Source of the DNA: Lachnospiraceae bacterium
GTDB lineage: Bacteria > Bacillota > Clostridia > Lachnospirales > Lachnospiraceae
Direction: 5' to 3'
DNA length: 57,353 nucleotides
Assembly (NCBI GenBank): GCA_029225065.1
Contig: JAQXVT010000070.1
Coordinates: 1 to 57,353, forward strand
Shown: positions 16,911 to 24,655 of the stretch, one piece after another
Numbering within the stretch: position 1 is the first letter of the stretch
How the letters are laid out: every line of letters starts with the position of its first letter
Position numbers and translations under genes: made by a program
The notes under the pieces: generated by a model
What the model was told of the DNA's origin: nothing
The model's database searches: none
The model's input: only the letters and a program-made list of their open reading frames with translations

Positions 16911-16984
16911 TCGATGCGACAGGATTTGAACCTGCGACCTCTGCGTCCCGAACGCAGCGCTCTACCAAGCTGAGCCACGCATCG
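16911..16984 (-). tRNA. tRNA-Pro (anticodon CGG)
   Basis: A 74-nt cloverleaf on the minus strand. Acceptor arm CGATGCG / CGCATCG, D arm GCTC / GAGC, anticodon arm CTGCG-TTCGGGA-CGCAG giving anticodon CGG, T arm GCAGG-TTCAAAT-CCTGT, discriminator A. CCA is not encoded. It decodes CCG. An identical gene lies at 18198-18271. Confidence 0.95.
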
Positions 16985-17019
16985 TTATAAAATTGTCTCT
17001 GGCACGTTTCAACTTTGAT

Positions 17020-17048
17020 AGTATAGCATTTCTTTTTGGAAAATGCAA
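17020..17048 (-). promoter_or_regulatory. Promoter of the first tRNA-Pro gene
   Basis: On the minus strand TTGCAT (17048-17043), a 17-bp spacer and TATACT (17025-17020) lie 35 bases upstream of the tRNA 5' end. Confidence 0.8.
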
Positions 17049-17113
17049 GTGTTTTTTACAAAAAGATATAAGTTTTTATAGAAATATCAGAACGAATGTT
17101 TATTTAACGGACA

Positions 17114-17150
17114 AGAAAGCCCTCAAAGTTCGCACCTCCGAGGGCTTTTG
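17114..17150. other. Hairpin in the gap between tRNA-Pro and the IS
   Basis: AAGCCCTC and GAGGGCTT flank a 15-base loop and are followed by TTTGC on the plus strand and TTCTTG on the minus strand. It resembles an intrinsic terminator, but no gene is seen whose end it would mark. The rest of the gap 16985-17212 is AT-rich without coding signs. Confidence 0.5.
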
Positions 17151-17212
17151 CTGCGTTGTTTATAAACACATTTCTTCATTTCACCTACCGATCTTATAGC
17201 ATATGCATTTTT

Positions 17213-18067
17213 CTATTGCAATATGTGCTCCTTAATTTTGAAAACTATAAATGAGCAAATTTGAAAACCAAACGCTTTTTCGGGATAGCTTAAAAGAACT
17301 ACAGGATTTTCAATAGTGTTGGGTTTTCCCTCATATCGGTACACATAGTATTTTTGATTCTTCACTGTTACGAGGCGAAAATTGGAATGTGTTACGGATA
17401 AGAGTGCGGCAAACTCACTGAGTTTCTTTTTGATCCCGAAGGGATAAAGCATCCGGTTTGCTTTTAACGCACCAATGGTATGAAATCCTTTTACTGCAAA
17501 GGTATTGATTATTTTTTCAGAAACATACCAACAGTCACAAAGAAAATAGGACATTACCGGAGGAACTGGCAGTTCATTTGCGATATTCTGCACAATGTCA
17601 ATTTTGAAAATTGATTTATTGAAAAGAACAAAGGCATAATTCAGGACAATGCCATTGCAGGAAAGCATGACAGCAACTGCCTGATGTCCATAATCCTGTT
17701 TTCCTTTTAAATGGGATTGGTGAAAATACGCATCTTCGATCGGATGCAGAGCCCGTGACGAAGGCCGTGTCTTTGAAGCTATTGTATCATCTACAATACA
17801 GAAAACAGGTTTTCCGGTGCGAGCTGCTTCTGAATAAATAATCTCAATGACAGAACGTTTTAATGTATCTGAAAGTAATGAGTCATCCCATTTCCCGGAA
17901 TTAAGGAAATGAGCGATTGCAGTTCTGTGACAATGACTGTTTTTGGAAAAGTCCGTGGTTTTTCCATGGTATCCTGAAAGAAAAATATGAATGAAGAATG
18001 ATGTATAGTATTTGCAGGAGACACCTTCTTTTGCGAATGCTGTAAATGTTGGCTTGAACACTTTCAT
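17213..18067 (-). pseudogene. Truncated DDE transposase (IS4/IS701-like)
   Basis: The 284-residue frame starts MKVFKPTFTAFAKEGVSC. It has the conserved VDDTIASKTRPSSRALHPIED segment around residue 93, split here only by my count limits, and GKQDYGHQAVAVML near residue 120. After VVLLSYPEKAFG (about residue 267) the family similarity ends and the last ~17 residues are simply the translated terminal repeat and flank. Complete members run to well over 400 residues and carry the last acidic catalytic residue in the missing part. I consider it inactive. Confidence 0.8.
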
Positions 18068-18143
18068 TGTACAATATAATCGAATTCAAGGTGTCTTTCT
18101 TTTATGCAAAATCATGAACTTGCTCATTTATAGTTTTGAAAAT
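17235..18143 (-). mobile_element. Internally deleted insertion sequence with intact terminal inverted repeats
   Basis: The ends are 27-bp inverted repeats with two mismatches: left 17235-17261 and right 18117-18143, sharing AAAACTATAAATGAGCAA. The element is only ~909 bp. It contains the first part of a DDE transposase, but the catalytic C-terminal part is missing, and the reading frame passes straight into the left inverted repeat. It therefore looks like a deletion derivative that could only move if a complete relative supplies transposase. It sits between two tRNA-Pro genes, next to the terminator of the second. No clear target-site duplication was identified. Confidence 0.8.
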
Positions 18144-18149
18144 AAAAAT

Positions 18150-18182
18150 GCCGCAAATCCTTATGAATAAAGGATTTGCGGC
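18150..18182 (-). terminator. Terminator of the second tRNA-Pro gene
   Basis: An 11-bp perfect stem, GCCGCAAATCC / GGATTTGCGGC. On the minus strand it is followed by ATTTTTATTTTC. It is homologous to the terminator at 16864-16894, so the tRNA gene was duplicated together with its terminator. Confidence 0.9.
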
Positions 18183-18197
18183 ATCTATTCCAGATAA

Positions 18198-18271
18198 TCG
18201 ATGCGACAGGATTTGAACCTGCGACCTCTGCGTCCCGAACGCAGCGCTCTACCAAGCTGAGCCACGCATCG
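18198..18271 (-). tRNA. tRNA-Pro (anticodon CGG), second identical copy
   Basis: The 74 nt are identical to 16911-16984, including the TTCGGGA anticodon loop and discriminator A. It has its own promoter and terminator, so it should be independently expressed. Confidence 0.95.
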
Positions 18272-18316
18272 TCTTGGCTTGTAATGATGAATTTATTTAC
18301 TCATCACAGCTCCAAA

Positions 18317-18345
18317 AGTATAACAAAAGTTTTGAAAAAAAGCAA
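18317..18345 (-). promoter_or_regulatory. Promoter of the second tRNA-Pro gene
   Basis: On the minus strand TTGCTT (18345-18340), a 17-bp spacer and TATACT (18322-18317), 45 bases upstream of the tRNA. The arrangement parallels the first copy. Confidence 0.8.
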
Positions 18346-18442
18346 GTGGTTTTTGCAAAAAAACAGAAGTTTTGAAAAAGAATAAAAAAACAGAATAATT
18401 CAGAAAATTCAGCCGACAAAGCGTATAAAGTTGATCCGGCGC

Positions 18443-18471
18443 TTGTTATCTTACCGGGTATTCGATATAAT
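18443..18471 (+). promoter_or_regulatory. Predicted promoter of the two-component/sugar-sensor operon
   Basis: TTGTTA (18443-18448), a 17-bp spacer and TATAAT (18466-18471). The predicted leader of about 200 nt contains repeat copy R3. Confidence 0.65.
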
Positions 18472-18478
18472 AATTTTA

Positions 18479-18590
18479 ACCGAGTCAAGTAAGTCCGTGC
18501 TTCAATTGCGGGGAGCAATAAGCAGTGGGCAGGGACTTGCTTGTATCATGAGTAAGTAGCGAAGCGGATTGCGAATATCCGCTTTAACAT
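18479..18590 (+). repeat. Dispersed intergenic repeat, fullest copy R3
   Basis: Modules in order: AACCGAGTCAAG; a stem with arms AAGTAAGTCC and GGGACTTGCTT; AATAAGCAGTGGGCAGGG; then GTAGCGAAGCGGATTGCG and AATATCCGCTTTAA. The core GCGGAT...ATCCGC forms a 6-bp stem with a seven-base loop. A decayed further copy seems to follow up to about 18655 (AAGTAATAGGCAGCGGAG). Confidence 0.75.
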
Positions 18591-18674
18591 AAGTCGGGTA
18601 AATACATTGTTTGATCGTGAGAAGTAATAGGCAGCGGAGAAGAACTGTCTGGGAACCCTGGAAGGAGAAAATAC

Positions 18675-20273
18675 ATGTACACAGTCGTAGTCGCAGATGA
18701 TGAGGAAGAGATCCGCAGAGCGTTGGTGCGCCGGGTCTGCTGGGCGGAGGCCGGGTTTGAGGTGATCGGAGAGGCGGAGAATGGAGCGGAGGCGCTGGAG
18801 CTGGTGGAGCGGCTGGAGCCGGACCTTCTGCTGACCGATGTGCGGATGCCGTTTATGTCGGGGATTGAGCTGGCCAGAGAGGTGCGCGAGATCCGGCCGA
18901 CGATGCAGATTGCATTTTTGAGTGGATACGATGATTTTTCGTATGCACAGCAGGCGATTCAGTATAACATCATCAGCTATATGCTCAAGCCGATCTCGGC
19001 CGCAAAGCTGACGGAGGAGTTAATCAAGATCCGGAAAAAGCTGGATGAGAAGTTTGAGAGTTTTGCAAGATGGAACGGAAGCCTGGAGCAGTCCGAGCAG
19101 CTGGAGCTTCTGATGGCGCTCATGCTCGATCCGTTTCGGGAGGAGGAAAACGTGGAAGGAGAGGCGCGTCTGAAGCAGCAGGCAGTGGCGTGCGGCCTTC
19201 CGTCCGAACTTTCCGAGACGCGGTACGTGGTGATGGTGACGCGGATTCAGGACGATACGGGTGCGAACCGGACGGTGCCGGGCAGCGTGACGGCGCTGGA
19301 CAGCATTATAAAAAAATACCTGCACCACGTCAGCTTTTATACGGAGAACCGCGTCATCTCACTGCTTGCGGCGACGCATGCGGGGATGACGAAGTACCTG
19401 CACATCCTGGTGGAAGATATCATGCAGAGCGTGGAGCGCATCACGGGATTGCACGCGGCGATCGGTGTCAGCAGGGAGAACGACCGCCTGTCAGACAGCC
19501 ATGAGATTTATGCAGAGGCGATGAATGCGCTGCATTACTGCGGGAAAACGAAGTCGTCGGTGCATTTTATTTCCGATATTGAGCGTCAGGATAAAATTGA
19601 TCATGAGGAGATGCAGCGCGTCGTTGACCGTGTGGAGCAGCTGGTGCGAAACGGGACGCAGGAAGAGCTTGAAGCATATCTGCAGGCAATGGGAAAAAAG
19701 ATGGCAGAGCAGAAGCTCTCTTCGATGACGGTGCGGCTGATGGCTGCCGGAATCGTGACAGCGGTGCTGCAGGTGGCGTACACGGTGGCGGATAAAAAAG
19801 CGTTTGAGGAGCTGCAGAGTACCTCACCGCTTCAGCAGCAGGTATTTCTGGAAGAAATTCGCGAGCTCTGGGAAAACTGCATTTCCTTTTGCTGCAGGGC
19901 AAAACAGATTGTATCGGAGCAGCGAAGCAAGAGCGGTTCGGTCATCTGCGATCAGGCGCTGGAACTGATCCGCAGAAGGTACGACGATCCGGGGCTTTCG
20001 GTCGTTTCGGTCAGCTCGGAGATCGCGGTTACGCCGAATTACTTAAGTTCGCTGATCAAAAAAAATACCGGGAAAACGTTTGTGGAACTGCTGACGGAAA
20101 AGCGGATTGAGGCGGCGCGTGAGATGCTGCTCGGGACGCCGATGAAGATCGGTGAGATCGCGGAAAAATGCGGCTACAACGATCAGCATTACTTCAGCTA
20201 CTGTTTTAAAAAGGAGACGGGCATCTCACCGAACGGATGCAGAAGAAGGGAAGCGGAGCATGCGAAAAATTAA
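18675..20273 (+). CDS. Response regulator, AraC type (YesN-like)
   Basis: A 532-residue regulator. The N-terminal receiver domain (1-120) has the acidic pocket at Asp8/Asp9, the phosphoacceptor Asp55 in LLLTDVRMP, and the YMLKPIS lysine motif near 105. A long middle region follows, then a C-terminal AraC HTH pair (about 430-525: SVVSVSSEIAVTPNYLSSL and IGEIAEKCGYNDQHYFSYCF). Such regulators activate sugar transport genes when phosphorylated by a YesM-type kinase. AAGGAG precedes the start. Its stop overlaps the kinase start by 14 bp. Likely targets are the downstream mgl genes, whose promoter carries an inverted repeat. Confidence 0.93.
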   Translation: MYTVVVADDEEEIRRALVRRVCWAEAGFEVIGEAENGAEALELVERLEPDLLLTDVRMPFMSGIELAREVREIRPTMQIAFLSGYDDFSYAQQAIQYNIISYMLKPISAAKLTEELIKIRKKLDEKFESFARWNGSLEQSEQLELLMALMLDPFREEENVEGEARLKQQAVACGLPSELSETRYVVMVTRIQDDTGANRTVPGSVTALDSIIKKYLHHVSFYTENRVISLLAATHAGMTKYLHILVEDIMQSVERITGLHAAIGVSRENDRLSDSHEIYAEAMNALHYCGKTKSSVHFISDIERQDKIDHEEMQRVVDRVEQLVRNGTQEELEAYLQAMGKKMAEQKLSSMTVRLMAAGIVTAVLQVAYTVADKKAFEELQSTSPLQQQVFLEEIRELWENCISFCCRAKQIVSEQRSKSGSVICDQALELIRRRYDDPGLSVVSVSSEIAVTPNYLSSLIKKNTGKTFVELLTEKRIEAAREMLLGTPMKIGEIAEKCGYNDQHYFSYCFKKETGISPNGCRRREAEHAKN

Positions 20274-22059
20274 AGAATGGCTGGGGCACAGGACGATTGC
20301 CGGACTGATCACTGGCGCGGTGCTGATGCTCGTCATGGCAGTGCTTTTGTCGGCGCTTCTGGTATTTCTCAGCCTGTACCGCAATTCCATGACGGAGAAT
20401 GCGGTGACGGCCGGCGATCAGGCCGTTGTGCAGGTGGTCAATACGGTCACGAATTATACGGAAGAGATCGAAGAGCTGATGGCGTGCGTGCGCACGTATG
20501 TGGCATCGGACAACCGCAGCCAGTTCGCGTTTTTTGATAATCTGATGCGGACACGTACGGACGTGGTTGCGGTCATTACCTACGATAAAAACGGAAATAT
20601 GGAAAAGTGTTGGGCGGGCGAGGAGCAGGTCAAGAGCAAATGGCTGAAAAATCTTTCAAGGCCCGAGGCAGATACCGGGAAAGGGCTGCGCCTTTCCGCG
20701 CCGCATGTGGAATCCCTGTTTCAGAACAGCTATCCGTGGGTCGTGTCGATCTCGGATGAAGGGGAGGATGCGCAGGGAAATCCGGTGCAGATCGTGATGG
20801 ATATCCGTTTTTCAAGCATCATGAATTACGTGGATACGGTCGGAATCGGCCAGCACGGCTACTGCTTTCTGATGAACAAAGAGGGAACGATCATTTATCA
20901 CCCGCAGCAGCGTCTGATCTACTCAAATTTAAAAGAAGAGCAGACAGACTGGCTGAAGGAGCAGGCGGACGGAATCACCATGGACAACGGTGTCATTTAC
21001 ACGATTCAGACGCTGGAGACGTGTAACTGGAGAGTGATCGGTGTCTGCTATGCGGATGAGATGGTCGGCGCGAAGGTGGAAACAATGCTGAAGGTGTCGG
21101 TGATTCTGATGGCGATGTTTTTCCTGGTGACGTTTGCCGTGGGATGGCTGATTTCAAGGCTGATATCCAGACCATCGCGCGAACTGGCGCGTGCCATGGG
21201 AGCGTTTGAGGAGGATGCAAAAGCGTTTCGGTTTGTGTCGGTGGGCGGAACGGCGGAGATCAGCCGACTGTCAGATTCCTTTGGCCATATGGTGGTTCGG
21301 ATCCAGCAGCTGATGGAGCAGGTCCGCCAGGAGGAGATCACGCTTCGCAAAACGGAGCTGAATGCGCTGCAGACGCAGATCAATCCGCATTTCCTTTACA
21401 ATACGCTCTCGTCGATCGCATGGATGTGCGAAGAGGAGCGCAGTGCGGAGGCGGTCGAGATGGTGAATGCACTCGGGCAGCTGTTTCGGATCAGCATCAG
21501 CAAAGGGCACGAGCTGATTCCAATCGGTCAGGAGCTGCAGCATGCAAAAAGCTATCTGCAGATTCAGAACTTCCGCTACAAAAATCAGTTTACGTATGAA
21601 TTTGAGGTGGACGAGGACTGCCTTGGCTATTACTGCAACAAGATCACGCTTCAGCCGATCATCGAGAATGCGATCTATCACGGGCTGGACCGGATGGTGG
21701 ATGAGGGCCGGATTGTGATCCGCGTTTATCAGAAGGATAATGATATTTTTATGGAGGTCGAGGACAACGGCGTCGGCATGACACAGGAGCAGTGCCATGA
21801 GATCCTGGAGCGCGATCCGAAGCGAAAGACCGGCATCGGAATTAAAAATGTCAACGACCGGGTCCGCATTTACTTTGGCAGTGAGTATGGCATGACCATC
21901 ACGAGCGAGCTGGACGAGGGCACGTGCGTGAAAATCCGCATGCCGAAGGTTACGCAGGAGCAGGAGTTCTCTTCGGCGGACGACTACATGCGCCGACAGG
22001 CCGATGACTATGGAAAGGATCTGATCGGCGGAAAGGAGCGGGAGAATGTCGGAAAATAA
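20260..22059 (+). CDS. Sensor histidine kinase (YesM family)
   Basis: A 599-residue membrane kinase. Helix one spans about residues 14-38; an extracellular cache-like domain (about 40-280) follows; helix two spans about 285-310 and is followed by a HAMP-like linker. The His_kinase motif INPHFLYNTLSSIAWM carries the phosphorylated His near 377; the HATPase N-box IIENAIYHGL is near 467, with DNGVGM near 505. The start at 20260 (MRKIKEWLG) lies inside the regulator gene with a GGAAGCGGAG site upstream; a longer frame from 20152 overlaps the AraC domain and is unlikely. It overlaps the sensor-protein gene by 14 bp, suggesting coupled expression of all three. Confidence 0.93.
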   Translation: MRKIKEWLGHRTIAGLITGAVLMLVMAVLLSALLVFLSLYRNSMTENAVTAGDQAVVQVVNTVTNYTEEIEELMACVRTYVASDNRSQFAFFDNLMRTRTDVVAVITYDKNGNMEKCWAGEEQVKSKWLKNLSRPEADTGKGLRLSAPHVESLFQNSYPWVVSISDEGEDAQGNPVQIVMDIRFSSIMNYVDTVGIGQHGYCFLMNKEGTIIYHPQQRLIYSNLKEEQTDWLKEQADGITMDNGVIYTIQTLETCNWRVIGVCYADEMVGAKVETMLKVSVILMAMFFLVTFAVGWLISRLISRPSRELARAMGAFEEDAKAFRFVSVGGTAEISRLSDSFGHMVVRIQQLMEQVRQEEITLRKTELNALQTQINPHFLYNTLSSIAWMCEEERSAEAVEMVNALGQLFRISISKGHELIPIGQELQHAKSYLQIQNFRYKNQFTYEFEVDEDCLGYYCNKITLQPIIENAIYHGLDRMVDEGRIVIRVYQKDNDIFMEVEDNGVGMTQEQCHEILERDPKRKTGIGIKNVNDRVRIYFGSEYGMTITSELDEGTCVKIRMPKVTQEQEFSSADDYMRRQADDYGKDLIGGKERENVGK

Positions 22060-23056
22060 AAGGAAAAAAGCAGTTCCGTTTCTTTTGCTTGCGGCGATTC
22101 TTCTTTTTTGCATCGGTGGGTTCTGGCAGATTCGCCTCCTGCTTGGAAAAGAAAATGAACAGAGTGAGAACGGAAAACATCAGGTGGCGCTGATTACGAA
22201 ATCGACGCTTTCTGCATTCTGGCAGTCGGTATTTGCCGGTGCGCGTGCGGCAGGGACGGAATACAACCTGACCGTAAAGATTGAAGGACCGGAAAATGAG
22301 GAGGATTACAAGACGCAAAACGAGATGATCAAAAAAGCGGTGGAGGGCGGCGCGGAGGTGCTTGTCTTTTCCGCGGTCGATTTTCAGGAGAATGCGGAGA
22401 TGATCGACTGGGCGTCCTCGAAGGGCGTAAAAACGATCGTCATCGACAGCGATGTGAACAGTGATGAGGTGGTGTGCCGCATCGGAACCGATAATTATGC
22501 GGCCGGAAAAATGGCAGCAAAAGCAGTGCTGGAGAGTGATCTGGCAGAAAAAAAGGTCGGAATCGTGAATTACGACAAAAATTCTGCGAATGGCCAGCAA
22601 AGAGAGGCGGGCTTTCGTGAGGCGGTAAAGGATGATGCGCAGACCGGGATTGTGGATGTTATCAATGTCATTTCGACGACGGAGGATGCAAAGGAAGGGA
22701 CGAAGGACATGCTGGCGCGCCATCCGGACATCAATGTGATCGTGACATTTAACGAATGGACGAGCCTTGGCGTCGGCTATGCGGTGCAGGAAGAGCATCT
22801 GGCGGACGAGACGATGGTGGTGGCGTTTGACAGCAACGTCGTTTCGGTGGGAATGCTGGAGAGCGGCGAGGTGGATGCGCTGATCGTACAGAACCCGTAC
22901 GCGATGGGGTATCTTGGCGTGGAAAAGGCACTTAACGTGATTCAGGACCGCGGGACGCTTCCGGCGCAGATCGATACGGAGACGACGCTGATTACCCGGG
23001 AAAATATGTTTGATCCACAGTGCCAGAGAATGCTGTTTGCGTTTGAGAACGGGTGA
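22046..23056 (+). CDS. Membrane-anchored sugar-binding protein, probable sensor partner of the kinase
   Basis: A 336-residue protein with a positively charged N-terminus, one hydrophobic helix (about 9-30) without a lipobox Cys, and a Peripla_BP_4 (ribose/galactose-binding type) domain from about residue 45. Landmarks are VALITKSTLSAFWQSVFAGA, VLVFSAVDF, IGTDNYAAGKMAA and VIVTFNEW. It overlaps the kinase gene and precedes mglB. Two sugar-binding proteins in tandem suggest division of labour: this one would present bound sugar to the kinase's extracellular domain, whereas MglB feeds the transporter. This role is inferred from gene order. Confidence 0.85.
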   Translation: MSENKRKKAVPFLLLAAILLFCIGGFWQIRLLLGKENEQSENGKHQVALITKSTLSAFWQSVFAGARAAGTEYNLTVKIEGPENEEDYKTQNEMIKKAVEGGAEVLVFSAVDFQENAEMIDWASSKGVKTIVIDSDVNSDEVVCRIGTDNYAAGKMAAKAVLESDLAEKKVGIVNYDKNSANGQQREAGFREAVKDDAQTGIVDVINVISTTEDAKEGTKDMLARHPDINVIVTFNEWTSLGVGYAVQEEHLADETMVVAFDSNVVSVGMLESGEVDALIVQNPYAMGYLGVEKALNVIQDRGTLPAQIDTETTLITRENMFDPQCQRMLFAFENG

Positions 23057-23147
23057 TGAGAGCAAAGTGCAGGGTTTCACTTCATAAAGAACAGACAAGA
23101 TGACAACAAAATAAGGAAAAAAAGAAATTATTTAAGCAGAATGTGCA

Positions 23148-23238
23148 ATATTCTACGGATTATGTATAAGAAGAGTAGAAATTTATACAAAACACCGTAG
23201 AATATCGCATTCCTTTTTGCAAAATTTTCCGTTATACT
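23148..23238 (+). promoter_or_regulatory. Candidate response-regulator site and mglB promoter
   Basis: ATATTCTACGG (23148-23158) and its exact inverted copy CCGTAGAATAT (23195-23205) lie upstream of a promoter with -10 TATACT (23233-23238) and a poor -35, TTCCTT (23210-23215). The weak -35 fits activator dependence. The spacing (47 bp between starts) would allow DNA looping or, if transcribed, a hairpin. The binder is most likely the AraC-type regulator at 18675. Confidence 0.6.
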
Positions 23239-23274
23239 TGGTTTATCAAATTTACTAGGGAGGGTTTTCGTGAT

Positions 23275-24462
23275 ATGAGAAAGAGAATTTTAGCAGTTCT
23301 ACTTGGAAGTGCAATGGCAGCGACATCCGCACTCAGCTTCGCACCGGCAGCATTTGCAGAGGAGGCAACTGAGGCAGCAACCGAAGCGGCAGAGGCAGCA
23401 GGCGCAGCGGCAGAGCTTGCAGACCTGAGCGATTCCGATGCATTTATCGCAGTATTCTATTATACCTATTCTGATACCTATATTTCTTCCGTACGTACCG
23501 CACTCGATGCAAAATGGCAGGAGATGGGACTTGAGGAAGGCACCGGCTATCAGAACTACGACAGCAACAGCAACCAGACGACACAGAACGAGCAGATCGA
23601 CACCGCAATCAGCATGGGTGCAACGGCTCTCGTTGTAAATATCGTTACTTCCGGTTCCGTAGATGCATCTCAGGCGATCGTGGACAAGGCATCTGCAGCA
23701 GGCATTCCGGTTATCTTCTTCAACCGTGCAGTTGAGTCCGATGAGGAAGAGGGCAAGGTACTCGGAAGCTATGACAAGTGTGCATTCGTCGGAACAGACG
23801 CTCCGGAAGCAGGCCATATGCAGGGCAAGATGATCGGTGACTACGTAACAGAGCACTTTGATGAGATCGACTTAAACGGCGACGGACAGATCAGCTACGC
23901 AATGTTCATGGGACAGCTTGGAAACGTAGAGGCAATCTACCGTACCCAGTACGCAGTAGAGGATGCAAACGCAGTACTGACCGAGGCAGGCAAGCCGGAA
24001 CTTGTTTACTTTGATGAGTCCAACACAGACTGCTATCAGGTAGATCAGGATGGAAACTGGAGTGCAACCGCAGCAAACAACTACATGACGACCAACCTCT
24101 CTCAGTACAATGAGGAGAACGGCAACATGATCGAGCTTGTTATCTGCAACAACGACGGTATGGCAGAGGGCGCAATCTCCGCACTGAATGATAAGGGCTA
24201 CAACCTTGGCACAGACGACTGCAAGACGATTCCGGTATTCGGCGTTGATGCAACAGATTCTGCAAAACAGCTGATCGCAGACGGCAAGATGACCGGTACC
24301 ATCAAGCAGGATGCAGAAGGTATGGCAGATGCAATCGCATTCCTTTCCGGCAACGTTGCAACAGGCAAGGACGTTATGGACGGAACCGATTCCTACAATA
24401 TTTCTGCGAACGTATCCAACAAGATCTACATTCCGTACGGCGTATACACAGGAGAAGAGTAA
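23275..24462 (+). CDS. mglB: Galactose/methyl galactoside ABC transporter substrate-binding protein
   Basis: A 395-residue secreted binding protein. The signal peptide is residues 1-29 (ALSFAPAAFA|EE). A short Ala/Glu/Thr-rich linker follows, then a Peripla_BP_4 domain. The DLNGDGQISYAMFMG segment (about 200-214) matches the calcium-binding loop of MglB. Unlike most Gram-positive binding proteins there is no lipobox Cys, so retention at the membrane is unexplained. It is preceded by AGGGAGGG and followed by a terminator-like hairpin before mglA, an arrangement that typically raises binding protein over the other subunits. Confidence 0.9.
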   Translation: MRKRILAVLLGSAMAATSALSFAPAAFAEEATEAATEAAEAAGAAAELADLSDSDAFIAVFYYTYSDTYISSVRTALDAKWQEMGLEEGTGYQNYDSNSNQTTQNEQIDTAISMGATALVVNIVTSGSVDASQAIVDKASAAGIPVIFFNRAVESDEEEGKVLGSYDKCAFVGTDAPEAGHMQGKMIGDYVTEHFDEIDLNGDGQISYAMFMGQLGNVEAIYRTQYAVEDANAVLTEAGKPELVYFDESNTDCYQVDQDGNWSATAANNYMTTNLSQYNEENGNMIELVICNNDGMAEGAISALNDKGYNLGTDDCKTIPVFGVDATDSAKQLIADGKMTGTIKQDAEGMADAIAFLSGNVATGKDVMDGTDSYNISANVSNKIYIPYGVYTGEE

Positions 24463-24527
24463 AATTCAGTTCGGAAAAGGCTGTGCAGGACCAGAGCGCG
24501 GCGTGACCCGATTGGAGAATAAAAAGG

Positions 24528-24554
24528 AGGCGTTCGTTTTGTACGGACGCCTTT
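24528..24554 (+). terminator. Leaky terminator between mglB and mglA
   Basis: GGCGTtCG / CGgACGCC around a TTTTGTA loop is followed by TTTCT. The short T tract suggests partial termination with readthrough to mglA. Confidence 0.7.
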
Positions 24555-24559
24555 CTAGT

Positions 24560-24602
24560 ATCATAAGGAGGCTCCGCTGCAGGTGAGAGGATGCCTTATG
24601 AT
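24560..24602 (+). repeat. CATAAGG hairpin element, copy 1
   Basis: A 9-bp stem, ATCATAAGG / CCTTATGAT, encloses 25 bases ending in GAGGATG. A second hairpin with the same outer stem but different inner sequence occurs at 28209-28249, and a right half at about 27251-27268. No T run follows. Confidence 0.65.
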
Positions 24603-24640
24603 CCTGCAAGTAGTGAAAGTGGATTGCGAATGATTTAAAG
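24603..24640 (+). repeat. Dispersed intergenic repeat, degenerate copy R4
   Basis: It reads GCAAGTAGTGAAAGTGGATTGCGAATG, resembling the 3' module of R3 but with the right arm of the core lost. It abuts the CATAAGG hairpin and the mglA ribosome binding site. Confidence 0.6.
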
Positions 24641-24655
24641 ATTGGAGGGAAGAGT

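Noticed and set aside
17225-18150. Target-site duplication around the IS
   Set aside because: The flanking bases are AT-rich and no convincing direct repeat of 2-9 bp could be assigned outside the inverted ends.
18272-18442. Small gene between tRNA-Pro and the response regulator
   Set aside because: Frames here are short, AT-rich and lack ribosome binding sites; the stretch is explained by the tRNA promoter and the operon promoter.
21950-23098. A 382-codon minus-strand open frame
   Set aside because: It is antisense to the kinase and sensor-protein genes, His/Arg/Leu-rich and without family features.
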